From assembly GCA_002455425.1 (NCBI GenBank), contig DKKT01000038.1, forward strand, positions 1 to 34,369: a stretch of DNA of 34,369 nucleotides, in the 5' to 3' direction. Made by a program: the position numbers and the translations under genes. This document shows, one piece after another, positions 1 to 7,052 of this stretch. Position 1 is the first letter of the stretch. Each line of letters begins with the position of its first letter. The notes beneath the pieces were generated by a model. It was not told the DNA's origin, did no database searches, and saw only the letters and a program-made list of their open reading frames with translations. This stretch comes from Chthonomonas sp. UBA6659 (GTDB lineage: Bacteria; Armatimonadota; Fimbriimonadia; Fimbriimonadales; Fimbriimonadaceae).

Positions 1-29
1 CTGAAGAAGGTCTGACCGAGCGCCCCAAC
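1..29 (-). repeat. Inverted, edge-truncated copy of the CRISPR repeat
   Basis: The first 29 bases are a perfect reverse complement of the first 29 bases of the CRISPR repeat. The remaining 7 bases would lie left of the window. A 13-base linker (30-42), containing the palindrome AGCATGCT, separates it from the first direct repeat at 43. Positions 1-29 and 43-71 could therefore form a 29-bp perfect hairpin. The copy has none of the substitutions of the tracrRNA anti-repeat at 5313-5344, so it derives from the repeat rather than from tracrRNA. It may be a real inverted repeat unit or a foldback artefact at a contig end; the sequence alone cannot decide. Confidence 0.8.
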
Positions 30-42
30 ATAAGCATGCTGG

Positions 43-806
43 GTTGGGGCGCTCGGTCAGACCTTCTTCAGATACACTGCTTCCTCGGTCTACGTGCTGG
101 CTTCGTAAGTTGGGGCGCTCGGTCAGACCTTCTTCAGATACACTCGGGGAACGCGCTGATGCGGTGCGTGACGCGTTGGGGCGCTCGGTCAGACCTTCTT
201 CAGATACACTACGTGCGTGTGGCAAACGCCGAAAACGTTTGTTGGGGCGCTCGGTCAGACCTTCTTCAGATACACTTATCCGCAGCGGAATGGTTTCCCA
301 GGCCATGTTGGGGCGCTCGGTCAGACCTTCTTCAGATACACTCCCGTGCTCGCCCGAGGGGGACGGAAAGCGCCGTTGGGGCGCTCGGTCAGACCTTCTT
401 CAGATACACTGTCACGAGCCCAATAGTACGCTCGACTGCCGTTGGGGCGCTCGGTCAGACCTTCTTCAGATACACTTTACTCGCCTGCAACTGCGGGCGA
501 GGGGATGTTGGGGCGCTCGGTCAGACCTTCTTCAGATACACTCGGGGTCTGGACGTTCAGCGGAACAGACATGTTGGGGCGCTCGGTCAGACCTTCTTCA
601 GATACACTCCATAGTTGCGCTGATATGGGCCCGGTTGTGTTGGGGCGCTCGGTCAGACCTTCTTCAGATACACTCAGCTCGGATGTGGTCAGGCAGGCAA
701 AGGCGTTGGGGCGCTCGGTCAGACCTTCTTCAGATACACTTCCAGCCTGCCACATAGAAGCAACGTCTTCGTTGGGGCGCTCGGTCAGACCTTCTTCAGA
801 TACACT
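43..806 (+). CRISPR. Type II-C CRISPR array, 12 repeats and 11 spacers
   Basis: Twelve identical 36-bp repeats start at 43, 109, 175, 241, 307, 375, 441, 507, 573, 639, 705 and 771. Each begins GTTGGGGC and ends GATACACT. Ten spacers are 30 nt and one (343-374) is 32 nt; all differ. The crRNA strand is taken as +, because the tracrRNA anti-repeat at 5313-5344 (also + strand) is complementary to the repeat in this orientation. The array is therefore transcribed toward cas2, opposite to the cas operon, as in the Neisseria and Campylobacter II-C loci. The repeat end TACACT resembles a -10 box; in Neisseria each repeat end (TACAAT) starts its own crRNA, so per-repeat promoters are possible but unproven here. 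No long leader is visible on either side. I found no spacer match elsewhere in the window by eye. Confidence 0.98.
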
Positions 807-831
807 ATCCCCCTCCTCAAAGCAGGGGGAT
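807..831. terminator. Hairpin directly after the last CRISPR repeat
   Basis: An 8-bp perfect stem (ATCCCCCT at 807-814, AGGGGGAT at 824-831) with a 9-base loop starts one base after the last repeat, in the 51-bp gap between the array and the convergent cas2 stop. There is no T-tract. It may end the pre-crRNA transcript or mark the array boundary; the function is inferred from position. Confidence 0.4.
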
Positions 832-857
832 CAGGTTCGTTCACCCAGCCTCCGGCG

Positions 858-1163
858 CTAGAAAAATTCGAGTTGAAGCGGCTTCTGCTCGGGCGGTCGC
901 GAGATTTCTCCGAAAAAGCACCGCATTCGGGCGTACTGCTGGCTCGTGAGCGTCAGCATCCGGACTTCGCCCTCCGGCGGTAGCATCCGTTCGACTCGCG
1001 CCCCGTGCTTCTCGGCGTCCTCGAAGTTGGCGCAGGACCGAGCGTAGACCGAGTACTGTAGCATCACAAACCCGTCCTGGAGGAGCTTCTCGCGGAAGCG
1101 CCGGTATTCGGTGCGCTGGGCGCGCGTCTCGGTCGGAAGGTCGAAGAAGACGAGCACCCACAT
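858..1163 (-). CDS. cas2: CRISPR-associated endoribonuclease Cas2
   Basis: A 101-residue protein, normal for Cas2. It opens MWVLVFFDLPTET, the ferredoxin-like first strand carrying the conserved Asp (D8), and continues into a helix (RTEYRRFREKL) and a second strand (LQYSVYAR), all typical of type II Cas2. Cas2 dimerises and bridges two Cas1 dimers in the spacer integration complex; its nuclease activity is dispensable in studied systems. The longer frame reading upstream overlaps cas1 and is not family-like, so the ATG at 1163, 20 bp after the cas1 stop, is chosen. A G-rich stretch in that gap could be a weak ribosome site. It is the last gene of the cas9-cas1-cas2 operon and converges on the array. 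Confidence 0.95.
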   Translation of the reverse strand: MWVLVFFDLPTETRAQRTEYRRFREKLLQDGFVMLQYSVYARSCANFEDAEKHGARVERMLPPEGEVRMLTLTSQQYARMRCFFGEISRPPEQKPLQLEFF

Positions 1164-1183
1164 CGATCGCAGCCCCCCGAAGA

Positions 1184-2125
1184 TTATGCGGCGGGAATCG
1201 CCAGCTCCTTGGTTTCGCCGATGAGGCATGCGCGGACTCCGGCCGCGTAGGCTTCCAGGGCCGCATCGAGCGGCCACATCGCTCCTCCCCAGCGGACTTC
1301 CGCGGTGAGGAGCGCGAGGACGCGGCGCTTGAGCTCGGGGGTCAGATCGTTTGGAAGCTGCGGCATCTCTTCCACTATATCGAAGGCGATCCGATCGACC
1401 AACACTCGAAGCGGCTCCATCAGGTCGTCTGCCAAAGAAAAGGTATTTTCGCGGTGACGGTGGAAGATGCCGAGGGCGGGGTGGAGGCCGGCAAGCACGA
1501 CTGCCCGGGCGACCGCGGCCCGAAGCACCGCGTAGCCGTAGTTCAAGAGGGCGTTGGCGATCCGGAAGGTTGTCGACGCGTCGGCGTCCACCGGCTCACC
1601 CAGGATCGCGGCGATGCGCGCTCGGTCGCGCCGCACCCGGGCGAACCCGGGACCGAACAGCTCGGCGAAGTAGAGGGTCGCGGCCGCACCTTCACGGTTG
1701 GAGGTGTCGCCGCTCCGCACGTCCTTCGCCATCGCGGCCAGCCCCCGGTCCATGCCACGCTTTTCGACCAGGAGCCGGGCTTGGCTTCGGATCTTCTCCT
1801 GAACGATCGCCCGCCAGAGCTGCTTCTTGGTCGGCTTCGACGCTTCGATCTGGGCGCGAAGGGTCTGCGCCATGAGACCGTGTCCTTCGTACGGGAGGAG
1901 AAGGGCCGAGGGGAGGTGCTTGACGTCGCAGACGACCATCGCGACCCGCTCCGACCCGAGAGCGCCGAGAAGGGGTTCGGTGATGGCGATCGCCTCGTGG
2001 TCGAGGACGATCACCATGAGGTCCTCGAGCGGGACCCGATGCTGTCCCTCCTCGTTCTCGATGAGGAGCATCGTGCGATCCAGGCTCAGCCGGGCCGGGC
2101 GCTGGATCGCGATGCTCCGCCTCAT
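1184..2125 (-). CDS. cas1: CRISPR-associated integrase Cas1 (type II)
   Basis: A 313-residue protein matching type II Cas1. The N-terminal beta domain reads MRRSIAIQRPARLSL and then VPLEDLMVIVLDHE. The C-terminal helical domain carries the metal-binding residues: E145 in REGAAATLYF, H222 in GLHPALGIFH, and D234/E237 in LADDLMEPLR. Cas1 catalyses integration of new spacers at the first repeat with Cas2; in type II systems Cas9 and tracrRNA also help select PAM-flanked DNA. The ATG at 2125 overlaps the cas9 TGA as ATGA, indicating translational coupling and supporting this start over the much longer open frame. All catalytic residues are present, so adaptation could be active. No csn2 or cas4 lies nearby, which supports subtype II-C. 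Confidence 0.97.
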   Translation of the reverse strand: MRRSIAIQRPARLSLDRTMLLIENEEGQHRVPLEDLMVIVLDHEAIAITEPLLGALGSERVAMVVCDVKHLPSALLLPYEGHGLMAQTLRAQIEASKPTKKQLWRAIVQEKIRSQARLLVEKRGMDRGLAAMAKDVRSGDTSNREGAAATLYFAELFGPGFARVRRDRARIAAILGEPVDADASTTFRIANALLNYGYAVLRAAVARAVVLAGLHPALGIFHRHRENTFSLADDLMEPLRVLVDRIAFDIVEEMPQLPNDLTPELKRRVLALLTAEVRWGGAMWPLDAALEAYAAGVRACLIGETKELAIPAA

Positions 2126-5100
2126 CCCGGTCCGCCTTCGCGGTAGACGACTTCGCCGACTGGGTTGAGAACAACTCGAGCGGCAAGAAACTTGAGCAGA
2201 GCAGTGGACTGCATTCGTCGGACAAGATATGGCTCGCCCACAGCCTTGTTCTTGGGAAGTCGGGCAACGAAAAGATGCCACAGGAAGAGGTCGATTCCTC
2301 CTTCTTGCTCCTTCGGACTAAAGCTTGCAACGTAGGCCAACGTCCCGTCCTCCATCTCAACCGTATCCCCCTTGCACAGCGCCATCACGAACCGGGCGTT
2401 GCTGTCCGGGGAGTGCTTGCGGATCACGGGCTCGCCCCGGTTGCGCCGGCGCACCGCCTCGATCATCGGGACGACTTCGGCCCAGCGCTCGGTCTCTCCC
2501 TTCTTGTTCGGGGTGAGCGACTCCCAGATCACGACGTGGTGGTTGTTGCCGAGGGGATACGCTTGGGCCGGGCGTCCGTCGCCATCGAACTTCACCAGGT
2601 GCTTGCCGCGGACGGCCGACGACCAGGGCCTGCCTGGGGCCATGCCGACCGGCACGCCCGCCTCCGGCATCTGCTTGTGGAGTTCGCCCTGGGGACGACG
2701 CCGGGGCCGCCGCACGACCGACGCCCGCTCCAGCGCTTCGGTGGCCTTGCGCTGAAGGTCGGGGTCGGGGAGGGTCTTGGCCCGTTCCAGCTTGCGTCCC
2801 GCCTTCTCGGCCAGCAAGGGAGAACCGGTTTCCTCCAGCTGGTAGTAGCGCGTGAGCGCCTGAAGCGAAGCCCGGTCCGTGAGGGCCACCACCAGCGCGT
2901 CGAGGGCATGGTGTTTGTAGTTGCTTCGCTGCTTGCCCGACGACCGCTTGGCGGGTAGATCCTCGGGCTTCAGCAGGCCCTTTTCGACCTGCTCCTCCCG
3001 CTCGCGTTCCTCGCGGATGGCTGCTTCCTCCTCCGGGTGGAGCGGGACGAGGTGGCCGAGCTCCCAGAAGCGCCTCAGATCCGAGGTCGCACGTCCCGGA
3101 GTGACCACGACGTCTTCAGGACGGCGGGTGATCCTTTGGGCGATCGCGAGGACCTGCCGGCTGATGTAGCCGGTGGCGGCCAAGTGCCTCCCGGTGAAGT
3201 CTTCGGGTCGTTCCTTGGCAAGAATGCGGTTGCGCTTGTTGACGGGCATCGCCTTGAGCCCCCGCACATGGGCGACGATCCGGTTCCACGCCTCGGGATC
3301 GCGCGTGGCGAGGGCTTCGTACGGTGTGCGGTTGCCCTTGACCTGGGTATTGAACTCGCGCGTGCAGAGCGTGAGGTTCGCCATGCCGTTGTCGAAGCTG
3401 TGACTTCGGGGGACGATGTGGTCGATCTCGTAATCGCCCTCGATGAGATCCCGAAGGTCGGAAACGACGCGATCCGGTTCGTAGGGAAGGCCGAGGCCGC
3501 CGAGCTCGCGCCAAAGGCGGACCTTCTTGATGTTGGTGGGGGATGCCGGGTAGCCGTTCGCAAGGAGCTCCTTCGCGATGCTCATGCGCTCCTTCTCATT
3601 CTCGTCCTGGCGCTTGGAGATCTCCTCCCGCTGCTGCGCGCCGACGGCGAGGTCTCGGGGGAGTTCGATGCAGATCGAGTCCGGTAGTCCCCACTCACCA
3701 ACGATGGAGCGGAGAACTCGAATGGCGCTTCGGACGCTGGTCCGAACCAATGCGTGGCCGATCTCCTGTTCGGTGGGATAACGCAGGATCGGGCCTGAGA
3801 CTGCGGGCGTGTCGGGGGACGTGTGGTTCAGGTTGGCTCGTGCGCATGCCTCGCTGTAGACGCAGTCTTCGAGGAGGCCGGGCAGGATCTTCTTGATGGC
3901 CCGAAGGCTGACGTTGAGGTAACCGTCGGGAAGGTCGACGGTCGCGAGATCGTTTGCCTCCTGCTCGGTAAACCGCACTTGAGCCGGCCCGTAGGCCTTG
4001 CGGAGGAAAAGGATGCGACGGCGGATGGCGGCGGGGGGCGCGCCGTCCTTCATGTCCCGCAGCCAGTCGCGGATGCTGACGATCTCGCCGACCAATTCAC
4101 GGCGCGCGGCGTCTCCCAACGCGTCCCACTTCGGGCCCAGGATTTCGTACATCTTCTTCGCGGTGACCGACCCCCGCAGAGCGTCCTTCGTCCCGGCGGC
4201 TTTGCCTCGCTTCTTGCCCGGCTCCGGTTCGAGCGAAAAGCGGGCGAGTACGCCGTGGCCAAGAAGCGACTTCGCCTCGGTCCACGTGAGATCCTGCCCG
4301 AGAAGGAGGCGATCGACCAAGACCTTGCGCTCTTCGGGTCGAAGCTTGCGATAGGGTTGGTGAAGGTCGTCGCTGATCTCCAGGTGGGCAACCTCTTGGG
4401 CGATCACGAACTTCTGGGCGGTCATGCTCGCCCTTGGGATGCGCCACTCGTCGGGAAAGAAGATGCAGCGTCCCCGAACGCGGTGGTCCGTCGCGAGGAT
4501 GCGCTGATCGAAGATCTGTCTGCGGATTTTGTCGACCAGGCTGTCGGTGAGGATGGGGTGATGGTGCTTTTGCGCAGCGATGATCGCCTCGAATTCCTGT
4601 TGGATCATGTGGCGGTCCGCGCGGACATAGCGCTGCTCGTCGATCGCCTTCTGTTGGGAAACACTGGCTCCGCGAAGCTTCTTCTTCCGCACCGGCTCGC
4701 GTCGGGCCTGTCGGGCGGCAAGGAAGGCGCCGATCGTGGGGAAGCCGGCCATCGCCTCTCGGGTTCGTTTGATCTCTTCCTTCATGCCGCGCATCTCTTC
4801 GTCGGCTTGAGCGTCCAGTTCTTCCCGTGTCTTGAATGCACCTTGGGCCATGAGATCGCGAGGACTGATGAACCCTCGGCGCTGGTTGAGGTGGCAGAGA
4901 ACCCGGCCCAGTTCATAAGGCGTCAGGGCGCGCACCAGAGCTTGGGACCGAAGCGTGTAGGGATCGATCCTTCGGTTGGAGTCCGGGTCGAGGTTGCGGC
5001 AGAACAATGTCACCCGATCTCGGAGCTTGGGTGGCAGGAAGCCGTATTCGGCGAGCGTGCCGTAGAGCCGCATCTTGCGCTGGTGGCGTCGCCGCGCGGT

Positions 5101-5295
5101 TCGCCGCGCGCGTCGGAACATGCCGCGCCTACGGCTCGCAAGGCCCTCGCTCGGCTTGTTTTCGTCTTCCAGCGGGGAGTCGAATACGAACGTTCCCATA
5201 CCGAGGATCTCAACCCCGTTGTCGCTTCTTCGCAAAGCGCACCAGCCGACATTGTTGATTCCGAGATCGAGGCCGACACACATCTTCCCTTCCAT
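2122..5295 (-). CDS. cas9: RNA-guided DNA endonuclease Cas9 (type II-C)
   Basis: A 1057-residue Cas9, in the compact II-C size range. Domains in order: RuvC-I (VGLDLGINNVGW, D10), Arg-rich bridge helix (about 70-95), REC lobe, RuvC-II (ICIELPRD, E544), HNH (YEIDHIVPRS, D625/H626, with downstream N), RuvC-III (HHALDALVVA, H796 and D799), then WED/PAM-interacting C-terminus. Both nuclease sites look intact, so double-strand cleavage is expected. It needs crRNA from the array and the divergent tracrRNA. The open frame runs upstream to 5346 through the anti-repeat, which is rejected. ATG 5295 gives a normal N-terminus. ATG 5283 is an alternative: it has a purine-rich GGAAGGG just upstream, and the proposed -10 (5302-5307) would place the transcript start near 5295. 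The PAM cannot be read from the sequence. Confidence 0.97.
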   Translation of the reverse strand: MEGKMCVGLDLGINNVGWCALRRSDNGVEILGMGTFVFDSPLEDENKPSEGLASRRRGMFRRARRTARRRHQRKMRLYGTLAEYGFLPPKLRDRVTLFCRNLDPDSNRRIDPYTLRSQALVRALTPYELGRVLCHLNQRRGFISPRDLMAQGAFKTREELDAQADEEMRGMKEEIKRTREAMAGFPTIGAFLAARQARREPVRKKKLRGASVSQQKAIDEQRYVRADRHMIQQEFEAIIAAQKHHHPILTDSLVDKIRRQIFDQRILATDHRVRGRCIFFPDEWRIPRASMTAQKFVIAQEVAHLEISDDLHQPYRKLRPEERKVLVDRLLLGQDLTWTEAKSLLGHGVLARFSLEPEPGKKRGKAAGTKDALRGSVTAKKMYEILGPKWDALGDAARRELVGEIVSIRDWLRDMKDGAPPAAIRRRILFLRKAYGPAQVRFTEQEANDLATVDLPDGYLNVSLRAIKKILPGLLEDCVYSEACARANLNHTSPDTPAVSGPILRYPTEQEIGHALVRTSVRSAIRVLRSIVGEWGLPDSICIELPRDLAVGAQQREEISKRQDENEKERMSIAKELLANGYPASPTNIKKVRLWRELGGLGLPYEPDRVVSDLRDLIEGDYEIDHIVPRSHSFDNGMANLTLCTREFNTQVKGNRTPYEALATRDPEAWNRIVAHVRGLKAMPVNKRNRILAKERPEDFTGRHLAATGYISRQVLAIAQRITRRPEDVVVTPGRATSDLRRFWELGHLVPLHPEEEAAIREEREREEQVEKGLLKPEDLPAKRSSGKQRSNYKHHALDALVVALTDRASLQALTRYYQLEETGSPLLAEKAGRKLERAKTLPDPDLQRKATEALERASVVRRPRRRPQGELHKQMPEAGVPVGMAPGRPWSSAVRGKHLVKFDGDGRPAQAYPLGNNHHVVIWESLTPNKKGETERWAEVVPMIEAVRRRNRGEPVIRKHSPDSNARFVMALCKGDTVEMEDGTLAYVASFSPKEQEGGIDLFLWHLFVARLPKNKAVGEPYLVRRMQSTALLKFLAARVVLNPVGEVVYREGGPG

Positions 5296-5300
5296 GGTTG

Positions 5301-5307
5301 TATAATA
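5301..5307. promoter_or_regulatory. Shared -10 region of divergent tracrRNA and cas9 promoters
   Basis: The + strand has a perfect TATAAT at 5301-5306, placing a tracrRNA start near 5312-5313, exactly at the anti-repeat. The opposite strand reads TATTAT at 5307-5302, placing a cas9 start near 5295. Neither direction has a convincing -35 box at 17 bp. The two polymerases would compete for the same few bases. This rests on sequence only. Confidence 0.55.
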
Positions 5308-5310
5308 CTC

Positions 5311-5460
5311 ACGTATCTGAAGAAGGCCTACCGAGCACTCCAACAATGACTCGCCGATTCGTCGGCAGGAGTCGGTAAGGCGGGATTTTAGGATCCCCGC
5401 GCCTAACGCGAGAGCCTGGCGATCGCGAACGACTTAGACCCCGGCAAACCGGGGTCTTTT
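5311..5460 (+). ncRNA. tracrRNA for type II-C Cas9
   Basis: Positions 5313-5344 are a degenerate anti-repeat of the CRISPR repeat. A 14-bp block (GTATCTGAAGAAGG, 5313-5326) pairs with the repeat 3' part, and a 15-position block (5330-5344, one A-C mismatch and one G-U) pairs with the repeat 5' end. An asymmetric bulge (CCT opposite CAGA) lies between them, the usual shape of a repeat:anti-repeat duplex cut by RNase III. A long hairpin follows: GACTC-GCCGA stem, TTCG tetraloop, TCGGC-AG-GAGTC (5348-5373). Then come a GC-rich fold near 5379-5403 and an intrinsic terminator. A TATAAT sits 7 bases upstream of the proposed start. The predicted transcript is about 150 nt. It lies divergent to cas9 and far from the array, and fixes the crRNA strand as +. 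Confidence 0.93.
5437..5460 (+). terminator. Intrinsic terminator of tracrRNA
   Basis: An 8-bp perfect stem (GACCCCGG 5437-5444, CCGGGGTC 5449-5456), CAAA loop and TTTT (5457-5460). It also forms the last hairpin of the tracrRNA scaffold. Confidence 0.9.
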
Positions 5461-5495
5461 CGTTGGTCCGGCTAGGTAACAAGAGCCATTCGTGC

Positions 5496-5528
5496 GAGAG
5501 TGATCCGAAAGTGATCCGAGAGTGATCC
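5496..5528. repeat. Three tandem 11-bp repeats upstream of the DUF6266-like gene
   Basis: Three back-to-back units of GAGAGTGATCC (the middle one GAAAGTGATCC) end 71 bp before the start of the next gene. An 11-bp period is about one helical turn, as expected for a protein bound repeatedly to one DNA face. They may be an operator or simply a microduplication; no binding protein is identified. Confidence 0.6.
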
Positions 5529-5599
5529 GTGAGTTTTGGCTTGCGCATGGGCCTGGCTTGCCCTGAGGAGCGGCGTGGGATCGACCGATCGTCTTGGGT

Positions 5600-6241
5600 G
5601 TGGCGAAAGTCAAAGCGGGTGTCGTCTTGGGTGGCCTCAGCGGACGGGCGGGAAACGCCGTGTTCGCGCAGACCGCGGCCGGTACGGTTCTGCGGGATCG
5701 GCCGTTCGTCAACAACCCTCGAACTCCGGCCCAGACCGAGGCGCGGGCACGGCTCGCGGCCGTGAGCCGGGCGTGGAAGGGGCTCGATGTGGCCCAGGCG
5801 ACCGCGTGGCGCGATTTTGCGGCCCAGGAAGCGGGGCTTCCGGCGGGTTCGCGGGTCTCGGCCCAGCTCGTCTTCAACCGTCTCGGCGCGAAGTTCCTTC
5901 AGGCCAACCCCGGGGGCACACCCCCGACGATGCCTCCGGCCAACGCCTTTCCCGGCGATGCGGTCCGGTTCACGTGCGCGGGCGCGCCGGGGGCGGTCGA
6001 GGTGACGGCCGACCTCGCCAACGCCGCCGGCGTCGTGACCGAAGTCCTCATCCAGCGGCTCCCCTCGATCCACTGCCGCACGTACCGCGAGCGCTATCGA
6101 ACCGCGGTCTTCCACCGCTTCGCGGCGGGGGAGACGCTCACGCTGGAGGTGCGTCCCGGGGCGGTGGCGGTCGCGACCCGGTTCGTGGACGCGGTGACGG
6201 GCCAGGCGACCGAACTGATCGAATGGGGGGTCGTGGCCTAG
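5600..6241 (+). CDS. DUF6266-like hypothetical protein
   Basis: A 213-residue protein that starts MAKVKAGVVLGGLSGRAGNAVF and continues to NPRTPAQTEARARL and a WKGL segment. This N-terminal pattern (glycine-rich G-x-x-SG-x-x-GN followed by NP-x-T-x-AQ-x-x-xR) resembles DUF6266 and similar small proteins seen in phage-like or accessory loci of other phyla; I assign it by pattern memory, not by a search. The C-terminal half is beta-rich and unknown. No signal peptide or membrane segment is visible. GTG 5600 is preferred over TTG 5594 because MAKVK matches the family start, though neither has a good ribosome site. Its stop overlaps the stop of the convergent membrane protein by 4 bp. It lies just beyond the tracrRNA terminator. 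Confidence 0.6.
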   Translation: MAKVKAGVVLGGLSGRAGNAVFAQTAAGTVLRDRPFVNNPRTPAQTEARARLAAVSRAWKGLDVAQATAWRDFAAQEAGLPAGSRVSAQLVFNRLGAKFLQANPGGTPPTMPPANAFPGDAVRFTCAGAPGAVEVTADLANAAGVVTEVLIQRLPSIHCRTYRERYRTAVFHRFAAGETLTLEVRPGAVAVATRFVDAVTGQATELIEWGVVA

Positions 6242-6609
6242 GATTGGCCTGAACGCGTGCCGGTGCCGCCGGCGCTCCAGATCGTGGAGATCGTAAGCGC
6301 ATGCAGGGCGGCGATCACCAAGTTGCTGATGACGACCGGGTTTCTGATATCCCCGACGGTGAACGGCGTCGTCACCTTATAGATCACCTGCACTAGCAGC
6401 AGCGAGGCCACCACCTTGGGATCGCGTGCCGCCAACTGCCAGATCGGCACGAGCAGGATGGCGCCGTAAACCGAGAGCAAGATCCCGCGCGCCGCTGTGA
6501 ACGGACCATACGCCTGCTGGACCCATACGGCATTCGAGAGGAGCCCACACGTCACCGGCACCAGGACGACGACGTTGACGATGAGCGAGAGCAGCACCAG
6601 CTTCTTCAC
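6238..6609 (-). CDS. Small four-helix integral membrane protein
   Basis: About 123 residues if started at GTG 6609 (MKKLVLLSLIVNVVVLVPV), with four hydrophobic segments: residues ~3-25, ~40-55 (LLSVYGAILLVPIW), ~65-80 (VVASLLLVQVIYKV) and ~92-110. The longer open frame (to 6816) would translate through the strong palindrome at 6724-6758 and gives a low-complexity N-terminus, so the short form is preferred. The ribosome site is weak (AGG about 10 bases upstream). I do not recognise the family. It is convergent with the DUF6266-like gene. Confidence 0.5.
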   Translation of the reverse strand: MKKLVLLSLIVNVVVLVPVTCGLLSNAVWVQQAYGPFTAARGILLSVYGAILLVPIWQLAARDPKVVASLLLVQVIYKVTTPFTVGDIRNPVVISNLVIAALHALTISTIWSAGGTGTRSGQS

Positions 6610-7052
6610 GGCGTTGCCTACGAGTCGCGCAAGCTCCCTGTTCCAAGGGCCCACGCCTGGCTGGGGTGCCCCAGAGAGCGAAACGGCAACCTCGGGCTGT
6701 TGCGATTTGCCCGCCCGATCGATGCCGCCCTCCCCACGTCGAGCGTGGGGAGGGCGGCGGGAGGCTGCATGGGCGCTCCAGTGTACCGGCGGTCGAATGG
6801 GAGGTTGGGCGCGCAAGGATTCCTAGAAATCCTCATCTTCCTCCTCTTCTCCCTCCCGGCACGTCCCATCCGGCAAGGAGCAGGGGTTCCGGACCCCCTC
6901 TGCTTTCGATGATTGTGCGAAAGGAGAGGGGGCAAGGGGTGAGGGTCGAGTCGCATCTTGATTGTCCGTTGACGATTGCGGGAAGCGCGAGGCCTGTCAT
7001 CAGCACGAATACGCGTCAAGATGAGCTAACTGTCTCCTCACTCTGTTGGACG
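6610..7052. other. Intergenic region with palindrome, no confident gene
   Basis: Apart from the palindrome at 6724-6758 I see no protein with recognisable motifs. It includes a pyrimidine-rich tract around 6830-6860 and purine-rich sequence around 6915-6945. The open frames here are short and low in complexity. It separates the GC-rich left part from the lower-GC block starting at 7053. Confidence 0.5.
6724..6758. repeat. GC-rich 14-bp palindrome
   Basis: A perfect 14-bp inverted repeat (GCCGCCCTCCCCAC at 6724-6737, its complement at 6745-6758) around a 7-base loop. There is no T-tract on either strand. It resembles dispersed GC-rich palindromes (REP-like elements) or a strong RNA hairpin; only one copy is visible in the window. 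Confidence 0.75.

Noticed and set aside
1..78. The inverted repeat as a second tracrRNA or a natural single guide
   Set aside because: It is a perfect repeat copy without the scaffold hairpins, and the order anti-repeat, loop, repeat, spacer is wrong for a Cas9 guide.
36..861. Open frames of 69-237 codons across the array
   Set aside because: They encode the same repeated peptide because the 66-bp repeat-spacer period is divisible by three; they are CRISPR repeats, not genes.
5296..5346. N-terminal extension of Cas9 by 17 residues
   Set aside because: It would translate the tracrRNA anti-repeat and promoter; the family N-terminus starts just before the VGLDLG motif.
3823..5349. 508-codon open frame antisense to cas9
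   Set aside because: It is the shadow of a GC-rich gene on the other strand, has no motif, and lies opposite an unambiguous Cas9.
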